64,000 nucleotides of DNA from Kocuria sp. p3-SID1428 (GTDB lineage Bacteria > Actinomycetota > Actinomycetes > Actinomycetales > Micrococcaceae): the NCBI RefSeq assembly GCF_025149945.1, contig NZ_JALXVH010000004.1:1-64000 (forward strand), in the 5' to 3' direction. The notes below the pieces were generated by a model. That model was not told the origin of the DNA. It saw nothing but the letters and a program-made list of their open reading frames with translations, and searched no databases. Shown in pieces: positions 41,993-51,110 of this stretch. The position numbers and the translations under genes were made by a program. Numbering within the stretch: position 1 is the first letter of the stretch; every line of letters starts with the position of its first letter.

Positions 41993-44206
41993 TCAGGCCA
42001 GTCCCAGTCGCTCCAGTGCCCAGGCGTCCTCCCACGCGTTGTCGCGCCACTGCTGATAGCGCCCGGAGGCGCCCCCGTGGCCGCCGGCCATCTCGATGCG
42101 CATGAGGATCCGCTCGCGCTTGTCCGAGTTCTCGTGGCGCAGCGCAGCCACCCACTTGGCTGGCTCCACGTAGAGCACGCGTGTGTCGTGCAGCGAGGTC
42201 ACGGCCAGGATCGGCGGGTGGTCACGCGGGGCGATGTTCTCGTAGGGGGAGTAGGCCTGCATGGTCCGGTAGACCTCGGCGGAGTCGATCGGATTGCCCC
42301 ACTCCTCCCATTCGAGCGCGGTCAGCGGCAGCTCGGGCATGAGCATGGAGGTCAGCGGGTCCACGAACGGCACCGCGGCCACCGCACCGCAGTACAGCTC
42401 GGGGGCCAGGTTCAGCACGGCACCGACCAGCAGTCCGCCGGCGGAGCCGCCCATCAGCACGATCCGGTCGGCGTCGATGTCCGAGCGACCTCCCAGGTGC
42501 CGGGTCACCGCGACGACGTCCGTGAAGGTGCGCCGCTTGTGCTCCTTCTTGCCGGACTCGTACCACTGCCGCCCGAGCTCGCCGCCGCCGCGCACGTGGG
42601 CGATGGCCCAGACCACCCCGCGGTCCAGCAGCGAGATCCGCGAGTACGAGAACGACGGATCCATGCTGATCTCGTACGAGCCGTAGGCATAAACCACCGC
42701 CGGCGCCGGCTGCGGTGCGTCCCGACGGCGGATGAGGGTGATCGGGATCCGCGTGCCGTCCTCGGCCTGGGCCCAGTCGCGCTCCACGCTGTAGTCGGCA
42801 GCCGAGTAGCCGCCCAGCACTGGCTGCTCGCGACGCAGGATCGGCTCAGGAAGATCGGGGCCGGGCGCCTCGAAAATCAGGTCGAAGACGCGCCGCGGGA
42901 TCACGAAGGACTCCGCGGTGAAGCGCAGGACGGGGGAATCCGGCTCGGCGGCGGTCAGGGAGACCGCGGTGAGCTCGCCGGGCACCTCGAGGGCGCGCGG
43001 CGGCGCCTGGCGCTCGGTGCCCAGGCCATCCAGCGGCAGGACGCGCAGCCCCGGAAGGGTGTCCTCGCGGACCTCCACCACCAGGTGATGCTCGGTGGCG
43101 GCGAAGCCCAGCACCCGCAGCCCTTCTCTGGGACCCATGATGTCGATGCCGGGCGGGAGGCCGTCGTCGCTCGTCTGCTCGCGGTCCGCGGGGCCGTCGT
43201 CATCGCCCGGCGAAGTCGCGCCCGCGGGCAGATCCGACAGCTCGATCAGGCTCACTCGGCCATCCGGGGCCTGGTGATCGTGCTGGAGCAGGACGACGTC
43301 CCGGCCGTCGATCCGCAGGGGCTCCGCAGAGGCGAGCACGCGAGCGCTGCGCGGCACCACCACCAGCGGGGACTGCTCGCCTGCCTCCTCGACGCGCAGG
43401 ATCGAGACTTCGGAGTACTCGGAGCACCCGGCCTCGAGCACGAGCCAGCGTCGGTCCGAGGAGAGCTCGGCGCCCAGCCACAGGCCGGGGTCGTCCTCCT
43501 GGGCGATGGTGATGTCCTGCTCGAGCGGGGTCCCGAGCACATGGCGGCGCAGCCGCCACGGCCGCCAGGTGTCGTCGACCTCTGTATAGAAGACGGCATC
43601 GCCGGCGGGGGAGAGGAAGGCGCCGTAGGAGGTCTCCGGGATCTCGTCGTCGAGGGTGCGCTCGGTGCTCAGGTCGTGGACGCGCACCGTGAAACGCTCA
43701 TCGCCTGTGGTGTCCTCGGCCCAGGCCATGCGGGTTCCGTCGTGGGTGATGTCGAAGGCGCCCAGCGACCAGAAGTCGTGCGGCCGCGCTCGCTCGTTGC
43801 CGTCCAGGAGGGTCTGCTCGCCGGGCAGGGGCTGACCGGCGACGATCCGCGGCGGCTCCCACCCCCCAGCATCGGCCGGCACGCGGCACTGCACGGCGTG
43901 CTCGCCGCCCTCCTCAGTGCGGGCGAAGTACCACCAGTCCCCGCGCCGCCACGGCACCGACAGATCGGTCTCCTGCACGCGGTAGCGGACCTCCTGGAAG
44001 AGCTGCTCGCGCAGCGGGGCCAGCTGGGCGGTGGCGGCCTCGGCGTAGGCGGTCTCCGCCTGCAGATGCGCGATGACCTCCGGGGAGTCCTTGTCCCGAA
44101 GCCACTCATACGGGTCTTGGAAGGAATCGCCGTGGAACTCGCGGATGTGGTCACGGCGGACGGCCGACGGGGGAGCGAGCGGAAGATCCGAGTTCTGGGA
44201 GGTCAT
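41993..44206 (-). CDS. ptrB: Oligopeptidase B-like S9 serine peptidase
   Basis: This 737-aa cytosolic peptidase cleaves short peptides after Arg/Lys in known members. An N-terminal beta-propeller (DPYEWLRDKDSPEVIAHLQAE at its start) covers residues to about 430. The alpha/beta-hydrolase domain has YAYGSYEISMDP, AIAHVRGGGELGRQWYE, the catalytic Ser in LMGGSAGGLL, and the Asp (LHDTRV) and His (AGGHGGASGRYQ) of the triad. ATG 44206 lies 7 nt after TACGAT (44219-44214), so a leaderless start is likely; ATG 44215 is the alternative. It is divergent from a CPBP gene. Confidence 0.9.
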   Translation of the reverse strand: MTSQNSDLPLAPPSAVRRDHIREFHGDSFQDPYEWLRDKDSPEVIAHLQAETAYAEAATAQLAPLREQLFQEVRYRVQETDLSVPWRRGDWWYFARTEEGGEHAVQCRVPADAGGWEPPRIVAGQPLPGEQTLLDGNERARPHDFWSLGAFDITHDGTRMAWAEDTTGDERFTVRVHDLSTERTLDDEIPETSYGAFLSPAGDAVFYTEVDDTWRPWRLRRHVLGTPLEQDITIAQEDDPGLWLGAELSSDRRWLVLEAGCSEYSEVSILRVEEAGEQSPLVVVPRSARVLASAEPLRIDGRDVVLLQHDHQAPDGRVSLIELSDLPAGATSPGDDDGPADREQTSDDGLPPGIDIMGPREGLRVLGFAATEHHLVVEVREDTLPGLRVLPLDGLGTERQAPPRALEVPGELTAVSLTAAEPDSPVLRFTAESFVIPRRVFDLIFEAPGPDLPEPILRREQPVLGGYSAADYSVERDWAQAEDGTRIPITLIRRRDAPQPAPAVVYAYGSYEISMDPSFSYSRISLLDRGVVWAIAHVRGGGELGRQWYESGKKEHKRRTFTDVVAVTRHLGGRSDIDADRIVLMGGSAGGLLVGAVLNLAPELYCGAVAAVPFVDPLTSMLMPELPLTALEWEEWGNPIDSAEVYRTMQAYSPYENIAPRDHPPILAVTSLHDTRVLYVEPAKWVAALRHENSDKRERILMRIEMAGGHGGASGRYQQWRDNAWEDAWALERLGLA

Positions 44207-44213
44207 GGCGCTC

Positions 44214-44297
44214 ATCGTAGGAAGCCCGGCAGACAGCACAGCGAGGCGGACGCCAGTGCGATGGCGTCCTTGTGCTGTCGTCGCCCCCGTCCACAAT
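44214..44297. promoter_or_regulatory. Divergent leaderless promoters of ptrB and CPBP gene
   Basis: The -10 of ptrB is TACGAT on the minus strand (44219-44214), 7 nt before ATG 44206. The -10 of the CPBP gene is CACAAT (44292-44297), 7 nt before ATG 44305. Both genes have no ribosome site and share this spacing. Confidence 0.5.
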
Positions 44298-44304
44298 GAG
44301 TCCC

Positions 44305-45081
44305 ATGATCGAAGCCCGTGCCCCTGAGACGACACACCCGTCGTTCGGCTCCCAGCGCGCCGATCTGTGGCTGCAGATCCTGCTCGTGCTGGGCGTCTCG
44401 CTGGGAGCCAGCGCCCTCTGGTCGCTTCTCGACCTCGCCGAGACGCTGTCGACCAGCTCGATCGCCGAATCCACCGCTGCCATGAACGCTGCGCAGAGCG
44501 GCTTCCCGCTGTTCGACGTCCTGCGCCGCGGTCTCGGGATCCTGCTGGCTCTGGTGCCGCCGGTGCTGGCGCTCTACCTGCTGGCCGGCTCGGCCGGGCA
44601 GCTGGGCGGCGTGCTGCGGCGGATCGGCCTGGACCGCCGCGCCCCGCTGGCGGATCTGGGACTGGGGGCGCTGCTCTTCGTCGTCATGGGCCTGGGCACC
44701 CTGGCGCTGTACCAGGCGGGGCGCCAGCTCGGGATCACCGCCGAGATCGTCACCAACGCGGCCGGGACCTCCTGGTGGGAGGTGATCCTGCTGCTGGCCT
44801 CGGCGCTGCGGCACTCGCTCGTGGAGGAGATCATCGTCGTCGTGTTCCTGGCCGATCGCCTGCTGCGGGTGGGCTGGACCTGGCCGGCGGTGCTGATCGG
44901 CTCGGCCCTTCTGCGCGGCAGCTACCACCTGTACCAGGGCATGGGCCCGGCGCTGGGCAACGTGGTCATGGGGCTGGTCTTCCTGTGGCTCTACCGTCGC
45001 ACCGGACGCGTGATGCCGCTGATCATCGCCCACTTCCTGCTGGACGCCGTCGGCTTCCTAGCCGGGCCCCTGCTGTTCTGA
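44305..45081 (+). CDS. CPBP-family intramembrane glutamic endopeptidase
   Basis: This 258-aa membrane protein has about seven TM helices. The CPBP motifs are intact: LRHSLVEEIIVVVFLADRLL (the EE pair near residue 175), LLRGSYHLYQGMG (His) and PLIIAHFLLDAVGF (His, Asp). Members act as CAAX-like proteases or bacteriocin self-immunity proteins. ATG 44305 lies 7 nt after CACAAT; ATG 44296 is possible but would overlap that box. It is divergent from ptrB and directly precedes the metY riboswitch, and is probably independent of both. Confidence 0.85.
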   Translation: MIEARAPETTHPSFGSQRADLWLQILLVLGVSLGASALWSLLDLAETLSTSSIAESTAAMNAAQSGFPLFDVLRRGLGILLALVPPVLALYLLAGSAGQLGGVLRRIGLDRRAPLADLGLGALLFVVMGLGTLALYQAGRQLGITAEIVTNAAGTSWWEVILLLASALRHSLVEEIIVVVFLADRLLRVGWTWPAVLIGSALLRGSYHLYQGMGPALGNVVMGLVFLWLYRRTGRVMPLIIAHFLLDAVGFLAGPLLF

Positions 45082-45112
45082 CGGAGCGCTCCACAGGCCA
45101 CGGAACCCGGGT

Positions 45113-45141
45113 TTGCGCCGGAGGCGTGCTCGTCCGAGAAT
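45113..45141 (+). promoter_or_regulatory. Promoter of the metY-metX operon
   Basis: TTGCGC (45113-45118), a 17-bp spacer and GAGAAT (45136-45141) put the start near 45148, right at the 5' edge of the riboswitch. Confidence 0.6.
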
Positions 45142-45146
45142 GGGAA

Positions 45147-45270
45147 TCAGGTCACGAGAGCCAGCGACAAGCCCCAGCTAGCTGGCCGGCAACCCTCCTT
45201 CCGCGGTGGGGTGCCCTGGGTGAGGACCGGGCCGGTGCGCAGACGCGTACACGGCAAGCGCGGGTCACGG
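45147..45270 (+). promoter_or_regulatory. SAM-IV riboswitch
   Basis: The leader contains GGTCACGAGAGCCAGCG, CCGGCAACCCTCC, GGTGGGGTGCCCTGGGTGA and the closing GGACC. The GGTCA/GACC ends pair as P1. This matches the conserved core of the SAM-IV aptamer common upstream of methionine genes in Actinobacteria. Core 45149-45228, with downstream GC-rich pairing up to about 45270 and metY ATG at 45334. It would lower metY/metX expression when S-adenosylmethionine is plentiful. Confidence 0.85.
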
Positions 45271-45333
45271 CACCCGGTCCGACGGGTGCGTCGGACCTCG
45301 GTCCGCGGCCCCGGAAGACAAGGAGTCGCCGAC

Positions 45334-46692
45334 ATGTCCGCACAGCAGCCCACCCCCTCCGCCCCGCAGGGATGGAGCTTCGAGACCCGGCAGATCCATG
45401 CCGGTCAGGAGCCCGATCCCGTCACCGGCGCCCGGGCGCTGCCCATCCAGCAGACGACCTCGTACGTCTTCCCGGATGCCGAGACCGCTGCCGGTCGCTT
45501 CGGACTCAGCCAGGTCGGGCCCATCTACACCCGCCTGACCAACCCCACCACCGAGGTCGTCGAGAACCGCATCGCCTCCCTGGAGGGCGGCACCGCGGCC
45601 GTCATGGTCTCCTCCGGGCAGGCCGCCACCACCTACGCGATCCTCAACGTGGCCGGGGCCGGCGATCACATCGTGGCCAGCCCGTCGCTGTACGGCGGCT
45701 CCTTCAACCTGTTCAAGCACACCCTGTCGCGGCTCGGGATCGAGACCACGTTCGTCTCCGACCCGGATGACCCCCAGGCCTGGCGCGATGCCGTTCGGCC
45801 CAGTACCAAGGCCTTCTACGCGGAGACCATCCCGAACCCGCGCAACGACGTCCTGGACCTGGAGACGGTCTCGCGGATCGCCCACGAGTCCGAGGTGCCG
45901 CTGATGGTGGACAACACCATCGCCACCCCGTACCTGCTGCGGCCGTTCGAGCACGGCGCCGACGTGGTGATCCACTCCGCCACCAAGTTCCTGGGCGGGC
46001 ACGGCACCTCGGTGGGCGGGTTCATCGTGGATTCCGGGCGCTTCGACTACACCCGCTACCCGCAGCGCTTCCCCGGGTTCGTGGACCCGGACGAGTCCTA
46101 CCACGGCGTCGTGTTCGGGGAGGTCTTCGGCGAGAACGGGCCGTTCGGGGCCAACGTGTCCTTCGCCTTCAAGGTCCGCACCCAGCTGCTGCGGGACATG
46201 GGAGCCTCCATCTCCCCGTTCAACGCCTTCCTGATCGAGCAGGGCATCGAGACGCTGTCGCTGCGCATGGAGCGCCACATCGCCAACGCCCAGAAGGTCG
46301 CGACCTGGCTCGAGGGGCACGAGGGCGTCGAGTCGGTGTCCTATGCGGGACTCGAGTCCTCGCCGTGGCACGAGCGCGCGCAGAAGTACGCACCCGGCGG
46401 GGCCGGCTCGGTCCTCGGCTTCGTGCTCCACGGCGGCTCGGAGGCGGGTCAGGCCTTCGTGGACGCGCTGAGCCTGCACTCGAACGTCGCGAACATCGGC
46501 GACGTCCGCTCCCTGGTCATCCACCCTGCCTCGACCACGCACGCCCAGCTCTCCCCGGAGGAGCAGCTGGCAGCGGGCGTGGCCCCCGGCTTCGTGCGCC
46601 TGTCCGTGGGTCTCGAGCACATCGACGACATCCTCGCCGACCTGGAGCTCGGCTTCGCCGCGGTCAGCCGTGCGGCAGGAGCCTCGGCCTGA
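45334..46692 (+). CDS. metY: O-acetylhomoserine sulfhydrylase (aminocarboxypropyltransferase)
   Basis: This 452-aa PLP enzyme makes homocysteine from O-acetylhomoserine and sulfide. [38 protein letters not shown] and the PLP lysine in [12 protein letters not shown] are present, and [14 protein letters not shown] is near the C-terminus. RBS AAGGAG precedes ATG 45334. It follows a SAM-IV riboswitch and lies 1 bp before metX, which makes its substrate, so the two genes form a short direct-sulfhydrylation pathway to methionine. Confidence 0.96.
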   Translation: MSAQQPTPSAPQGWSFETRQIHAGQEPDPVTGARALPIQQTTSYVFPDAETAAGRFGLSQVGPIYTRLTNPTTEVVENRIASLEGGTAAVMVSSGQAATTYAILNVAGAGDHIVASPSLYGGSFNLFKHTLSRLGIETTFVSDPDDPQAWRDAVRPSTKAFYAETIPNPRNDVLDLETVSRIAHESEVPLMVDNTIATPYLLRPFEHGADVVIHSATKFLGGHGTSVGGFIVDSGRFDYTRYPQRFPGFVDPDESYHGVVFGEVFGENGPFGANVSFAFKVRTQLLRDMGASISPFNAFLIEQGIETLSLRMERHIANAQKVATWLEGHEGVESVSYAGLESSPWHERAQKYAPGGAGSVLGFVLHGGSEAGQAFVDALSLHSNVANIGDVRSLVIHPASTTHAQLSPEEQLAAGVAPGFVRLSVGLEHIDDILADLELGFAAVSRAAGASA

Positions 46693-46693
46693 G

Positions 46694-47875
46694 ATGACGA
46701 TCGCCGACAGTCCCCTTCCGCCCGCGCAGCAGCCCTTCCGCACCGAGGGGCTGCTGCGCCGCGCCCGGATCGGCGACCTCTCCCTGGACTCCGGAGCCGT
46801 GCTGCCCGAGGTCGAGCTGGCCTACGAGACCTGGGGCGAGCTCGACGACCGCGCTTCCAACGCGGTGCTCGTCCCGCATGCCCTGACCGGTGACACCCAT
46901 GTCACGCGCGGGCGGGTAGCCCAGGACGCCACCGCGTTCGACCGCGTCTCCGCCGAGGCCCCGGGCTGGTGGGACGGGCTGGTCGGTCCCGGGCGGGCGA
47001 TCGACACCGACCGCTTCTTCGTGGTCGCGATCAACATGCTCGGTGGCTGCTACGGCTCCACGGGGCCGGCGTCGCTGATCCCGGAGGGCAGCCCGCATGC
47101 AGGGCTTCCGTGGGGATCGGACTTCCCCGCGGTGACCATCCGCGATTCGGTGCGGGCCGAACAGCGCCTGGCCGAGCAGCTGGGCATCGCGTCCTGGCGG
47201 CTGGTCGTCGGCGGGTCCATGGGCGGTGCGCGGGCGCTCGAATGGGCTGCCACGTTCCCCGAGCAGGTGCGTGCCTGTGCCGTGATCGCCTCGACCGCGG
47301 CCTCCAGCGCCGAGCAGATCGCCTGGGGGCAGGCGCAGAGCCTGGCGATCCGCAACGATCCCGACTTCCGCGGCGGCGACTACTACGACGGCGTCATTCC
47401 CTCGGCCGGTTTGGGGCTGGCGCGGCGGATCGCGCACACCACCTATCGCGCGGCACCGGATCTCAACACCCGCTTCGGCCACTCGCCCCAGGCCGGCGAG
47501 GATCCCTCGGCGCCGCAGCCGGGGCGCCGCCGGGGCCGCTACGCGATCGAGAGCTACCTGGATCACCAGGCCGCCAAGCTCGTGGGCCGCTTCGACGCCA
47601 ATTCCTACCTGGTGCTCAACGACGCCCTCATGGGCCACGACGTCGGCCGCGACCGCGGCGGCGCCCGGCAGGCGCTCGCGGCCACGACCTGCGACTGGCT
47701 CGTGGCCGCGGTCGACTCCGACCGGCTCTACCTGCCCTCGGAGTCCGAGGACCTCGCCCGGCTGCTGCCCGGCCAGGTCGCACACCGCACCATCCGCTCC
47801 GGAGCCGGGCACGACGGCTTCCTGATCGAGCACGAGCAGATCGGCGAGCTGGTCCGCGACGCCTTCCTCTCCTGA
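46694..47875 (+). CDS. metX: Homoserine O-acetyltransferase
   Basis: This 393-aa alpha/beta hydrolase-fold enzyme moves acetyl from acetyl-CoA to homoserine. NMLGGCYGSTGPAS, the nucleophile Ser in GGSMGGARALEW near residue 175, and the Asp (AVDSDRLYLP) and His (GAGHDGFLIE) near the end complete the triad. The GGSMGG form is typical of MetX proteins. The ATG starts 1 nt after the metY stop, so translation is coupled. No clear terminator follows. An insertion of about 15 residues (SPQAGEDPSAPQPGRRRG) lies near residue 265. Confidence 0.96.
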   Translation: MTIADSPLPPAQQPFRTEGLLRRARIGDLSLDSGAVLPEVELAYETWGELDDRASNAVLVPHALTGDTHVTRGRVAQDATAFDRVSAEAPGWWDGLVGPGRAIDTDRFFVVAINMLGGCYGSTGPASLIPEGSPHAGLPWGSDFPAVTIRDSVRAEQRLAEQLGIASWRLVVGGSMGGARALEWAATFPEQVRACAVIASTAASSAEQIAWGQAQSLAIRNDPDFRGGDYYDGVIPSAGLGLARRIAHTTYRAAPDLNTRFGHSPQAGEDPSAPQPGRRRGRYAIESYLDHQAAKLVGRFDANSYLVLNDALMGHDVGRDRGGARQALAATTCDWLVAAVDSDRLYLPSESEDLARLLPGQVAHRTIRSGAGHDGFLIEHEQIGELVRDAFLS

Positions 47876-47949
47876 CGGCCCCAGATCCCGTCGGGAAGCG
47901 CTCGGGAGTCAGGGAGGACCGCGGCTTCACCGGCTGAGAGACGGACGTG

Positions 47950-48260
47950 TAGATCCGCGCTGCCGGACACCGTCCCGTGAAGCCGGACCTCGCCGACCGT
48001 CACCGTCGGCTGGCGTTGCAGTTCGATGGCGCTGTCCACGAGGACGGGAGGCAGCGCCTGCGGGACGTCGAGCGGCTGCGGGCCACCGAGGCGGCAGGCT
48101 GGACGGAGCTGCGGGTGGTCCACACGGATCTGGACCTCGTCGACCCGCTGGACCCGGCGTCCGAGCCTCGGATCCTCACGCTGGTGCGGGACTACCGGCA
48201 GCGGTTCGACGCCGACCGGAGCCCGAGAGCGCTTCAGCTGCCCGGACGCCGGTGCGGAGT
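47950..48260 (+). pseudogene. C-terminal remnant of DUF559-type gene
   Basis: Reading from about 47952, RHRRLALQFDGAVHEDGRQR, LRATEAAGWTELRVVHTDLD and ILTLVRDYRQRF match the C-terminal half of actinobacterial DUF559 (VSR-like endonuclease fold) proteins. The N-terminal half is missing and a stop precedes the fragment. It is open in frame with the following hydrolase gene, which could make a fused ORF from 47977, but the hydrolase has its own start. A second decayed member of the family lies at 1.47-2.35 kb. Confidence 0.6.
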
Positions 48261-48334
48261 CACGAATGCGGGCCTTCGCGTGACGATGCTCAGCACAAGC
48301 GACTCCTCACGGGAGCCACCTCGTGCGCCCTCGA

Positions 48335-48391
48335 CGAGGGGTCTCCTGCGCAGACCTTCGCCGCATGAAGGCCTGCGCAGGAGACCCTTCG
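48335..48391. repeat. Long inverted repeat (25-bp arms)
   Basis: Arms at 48335-48359 and 48367-48391 match in 23 of 25 positions around a 7-nt loop; the core is GTCTCCTGCGCAG. It lies between the DUF559 remnant and the hydrolase start. It may terminate metYX transcription. Confidence 0.6.
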
Positions 48392-48435
48392 CGGTGCGGA
48401 CAGGCGAGCCGGCCTCGGATGCCATGATGGTCGGC

Positions 48436-49071
48436 ATGAGCGAGAACCCCGTCGTGATGTGGAACCGTGATCCCGCCGATTTCCCGGAGGCGCCCTTGCT
48501 GGTGCTCTTCCACGGCTTCGGCTCGAACGAGCAGGACCTCATGGGCCTGGTGCCGCAGCTGCCGCAGGACTTCGTGGTGGCCTCAGTGCGCGCACCGCTG
48601 AGCCAGCCTCCGGGCTACAGCTGGTACCCGCTCTACGACGAGGAGGCCTTCGGCGCTGAGGCCATCCGCGCGGCGGTCGAGCCGCTCGTGGGATGGCTGC
48701 GCGAGCAGGCCCAGGGGCGACCGTCGACCACGCTGCTGGGCTTCTCCCAGGGCATGTCGATCGCCACCTCGCTGGTCCGTGCCATGCCGGGGGAGATCAC
48801 CGCAGTGATCGGGCTGTCGGGCTTCGTGGTGCCGGAGCCGCTGGACATCTTCCGTGACGACGAGCTGAAGCGGGAGCCGTTCAAGCTGTTCTGGGGCCGG
48901 GACCCGCAGGACCCCATCGTCAACGACCAGCTGGTGGAGATGACCGCCGAGTGGCTCGTGGAGCACGCGGACACCATGAAGGTCCACTACCAGGGCATCG
49001 GCCACAGCGTGTCCCCGCAGGAGATCGGCCACGTCAACGAGTACCTGACCCGCATGGTGCTGGGTCGCTGA
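48436..49071 (+). CDS. Phospholipase/carboxylesterase-family alpha/beta hydrolase
   Basis: This 211-aa cytosolic esterase is of the YpfH/Est family. PLLVLFHGFGSNEQDLMGL (oxyanion loop), the nucleophile Ser in LLGFSQGMSIATSL near residue 103 and the C-terminal His in GIGHSVSPQEI are intact. The order and length fit the family. ATG 48436 was chosen: it follows CATGAT by 7 nt, so it may be leaderless. The frame is open back to 47977 through a DUF559 remnant, but that is unlikely to be translated. The substrate is unknown. Confidence 0.87.
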   Translation: MSENPVVMWNRDPADFPEAPLLVLFHGFGSNEQDLMGLVPQLPQDFVVASVRAPLSQPPGYSWYPLYDEEAFGAEAIRAAVEPLVGWLREQAQGRPSTTLLGFSQGMSIATSLVRAMPGEITAVIGLSGFVVPEPLDIFRDDELKREPFKLFWGRDPQDPIVNDQLVEMTAEWLVEHADTMKVHYQGIGHSVSPQEIGHVNEYLTRMVLGR

Positions 49072-49088
49072 GCCGGGCCGGGGCCCGT

Positions 49089-49325
49089 TCAGCTCTGGGC
49101 GCGGATGACCAGCGAGGTTCCGTTGTAGGTGATGACGTCGCCGTCGTGCAGCTGGCGGCCTCGGCGGGTCTCGATGTCCTGATTGACCTGGACCATGCCC
49201 TCCTCCACAGCGGTGCGGGCCATGGCGCCGTCCTCGACCAGGCTGCCGAGCTTGAGGGCCTGGCCCAGGCGGATCATCTCGTCGCGGATGGGCAGCTCTT
49301 CGGGGGTGCTTGCGGTGTCGGTCAT
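49089..49325 (-). CDS. S4-domain RNA-binding protein
   Basis: This 78-aa protein is nearly all S4 domain: RDEMIRLGQALKLGSLVEDG, then VEEGMVQVNQDIETRRGRQL and DGDVITYNG. YaaA/RlbA-like members bind rRNA or tRNA. ATG 49325 lies 6 nt after GACAAT (49337-49332), probably leaderless. It is convergent with the hydrolase (17 bp) and divergent from a DMT transporter. The long frame to 50141 runs through the antisense of the transporter and was rejected. Confidence 0.87.
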   Translation of the reverse strand: MTDTASTPEELPIRDEMIRLGQALKLGSLVEDGAMARTAVEEGMVQVNQDIETRRGRQLHDGDVITYNGTSLVIRAQS

Positions 49326-49331
49326 GGCTCC

Positions 49332-49380
49332 ATTGTCTCTCACTGCCCACGGGGGCGGGGTCCGCGCCCGCGAGTATCCT
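49332..49380. promoter_or_regulatory. Divergent leaderless promoters of S4 gene and DMT transporter
   Basis: GACAAT on the minus strand (49337-49332) lies 6 nt before the S4 ATG at 49325. TATCCT on the plus strand (49375-49380) lies 6 nt before the DMT GTG at 49387. The two start codons are 61 bp apart. Confidence 0.5.
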
Positions 49381-49386
49381 GAGCCG

Positions 49387-50436
49387 GTGCCTTCCACAGA
49401 TGCCGTGCAGCAGATTCCCGAGCAGTCCGCAGCCGTCGTGACGGCCCCCGCGCAGACCCACAGCCCCGTCACGGTGCTGATCGCCCAGATCGCCGCCGTG
49501 CTCGCCGGCGGTGCCATGGCCGTCCAGTCGCGCGTCAACGGCGAGCTGGGAGCCCGCACGGGGGATTCCGTGGCCGCGGGTCTCACCGGCTTCTCCGTGG
49601 GATTCGTGATCGTCCTGCTCGGGACTGCGCTCATCCCAGCCGGGCGCCGCGGCCTGATCACGGCCCTGGGCGCGTTCCGGGCCCGACGCCTGCCCGCGGT
49701 CTTCCTGCTCTCCGGGGTCTTCGGCGCTTTCCTGGTGGTGGTGCAGACCGTGACCACGCCGATGGTGGGCGTCTCCGTGTTCATCCTGGGCATGGTCGTC
49801 GGCCAATCGGTCGGCGGGCTCGGGGTGGACCGCGCGGGCATCGGCCCCGGCGGGATGAAGCCGCTGACCGGCTGGCGGCTGCTGGGCACCGGGATCATCG
49901 TGGTCTCCGTGCTGATCGCGCAGCTGCCGCACTTCGGCGACGACGGCGCCGAGGCCCGCAGCCCGGCCCTCATCCTGGCGATGGTGCTCCTGCCCGTGCT
50001 GGCCGGCCTGGGCTCCGCACTGCAGACGGCCTTCAACGGGCGGATCGGGGCGGAGGCCGGCACGCCGATCACCCCGACCGTGCTCAACTTCGCCGTCGGC
50101 GTGCTCTCGCTGATCATCGCCACGGTCATCCACCGGCTCACCGCCGACCTGCCGCCGTGGCACTTCCCGCCGCAGTGGTGGCTCTACCTGGGCGGGGTGT
50201 GCGGCGTCGTGTTCGTGGCCGCGGGGGCGGTGCTGTCGCGGATCATCGGGATCCTGCGCACCAGCCTGTCCCTGACCGCGGGGATGCTCACCGGAGCGCT
50301 GCTGCTGGATCTGCTCGTGCCCACGAGCGGCGCGGTGATCGCACCGCTGACGGTGCTGGGCACGGCGCTGACATTCGTGGGACTCGTCGTCGTGTCCCTG
50401 CCGTGGAAGCGGCGGGGCGCCGTCGTCCGGACATGA
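49387..50436 (+). CDS. DMT-family transporter (YdcZ/DUF606 type, duplicated)
   Basis: This 349-aa membrane protein has ten or so TM helices in two homologous halves. The first half has AGGAMAVQSRVNGELGARTG and the second GLGSALQTAFNGRIGAEAGT, the repeated QSxxNGxLG motif of the YdcZ/DUF606 branch. Most members have one copy of about 140 aa, so this is a fused duplicate. GTG 49387 follows TATCCT by 6 nt, so a leaderless start was chosen. The substrate is unknown. Confidence 0.88.
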   Translation: MPSTDAVQQIPEQSAAVVTAPAQTHSPVTVLIAQIAAVLAGGAMAVQSRVNGELGARTGDSVAAGLTGFSVGFVIVLLGTALIPAGRRGLITALGAFRARRLPAVFLLSGVFGAFLVVVQTVTTPMVGVSVFILGMVVGQSVGGLGVDRAGIGPGGMKPLTGWRLLGTGIIVVSVLIAQLPHFGDDGAEARSPALILAMVLLPVLAGLGSALQTAFNGRIGAEAGTPITPTVLNFAVGVLSLIIATVIHRLTADLPPWHFPPQWWLYLGGVCGVVFVAAGAVLSRIIGILRTSLSLTAGMLTGALLLDLLVPTSGAVIAPLTVLGTALTFVGLVVVSLPWKRRGAVVRT

Positions 50437-50472
50437 CAGCAGCCGTCGCGCGGAGGAGCGCGACGGCTGCTG
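50437..50472. terminator. Convergent terminator after DMT gene
   Basis: Perfect 15-bp arms CAGCAGCCGTCGCGC / GCGCGACGGCTGCTG surround a 6-nt loop, directly after the stop codon. It probably serves both the DMT gene and the truncated membrane gene on the other strand. Confidence 0.75.
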
Positions 50473-50494
50473 CAGAGCAACGGGCTCTACGTGC

Positions 50495-51110
50495 TCACTT
50501 GGCCGTGTGCCGCCCGTGGCCCGCGGCCACGGGCTCGTCTGAGGAGTAGTCGATCGACGTATCGCGGACCGGGACGGCCGAGCCGCCGGAGCGGCGCACG
50601 GCACCGCGCTCCCAGGCCAGCCCGATCCCGATCAGCACGAGCCCGATCGCCAGCCATCCGGAGAGCACGAGCCACTGCATAGTGGTGTCGGCCTCCGGGA
50701 AGTAGGAGATGTCGCGGATCAGCGTGGAGATCGCCCCGGGCGGCGGGTACTGCCCGATCTCGATGCCGCCGGCGAGTCCGCCCATGACCATGGGGAAGGC
50801 CAGCACGCCCAGGCCCGCACCGTTGGGGTCGTTCTCGCTGAAGGGGATCAGGTCCGTCTGGGTCACGAGCATGCCCGTCTGCTCACCCAGCTGCTCGCCC
50901 ACTCGCTGGAGGATCTGGCCGGTGGCGGCATTGTTGGCCGAGGCGGAGATGACCTCGGCAGGCCGGCCGATCACGATGGCGTCGTAGACGTCGCGCTGCT
51001 CGATGGCCTCGACGGCGGCGTCACGGTCCTCGCCGGTCGTGATGTCGAACAGATCCGGCTGGGCGTCCTCGAGCTGGTCCTGGACCATCTCGACGGCCGC
51101 TCGGAGCACC
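50495..51110 (-). pseudogene. C-terminal half of a YhgE/ABC-2-like membrane protein (5' end deleted)
   Basis: The minus-strand frame from about 51110 reads VEMVQDQLEDAQPDLFDITT, then EQRDVYDAIVIGRPAEVISA, LIPFSENDPNGAGLGVLAFP and a C-terminal TM (WLVLSGWLAIGLVLIGIGLAW). This fits the second half of YhgE/Pip- or ABC-2-type membrane proteins. The expected first TM and the following 40-60 residues are absent; upstream of about 51110 the frame is antisense to a TetR remnant. Its own start is therefore gone. It may be an inactive remnant, although the C-terminal TM and tail are intact. Confidence 0.7.

Noticed and set aside
47977-48435. Fusion of DUF559 remnant with the hydrolase
   Set aside because: The hydrolase has a full-length start at 48436 and a 25-bp-arm hairpin lies between, so a fused protein is unlikely.
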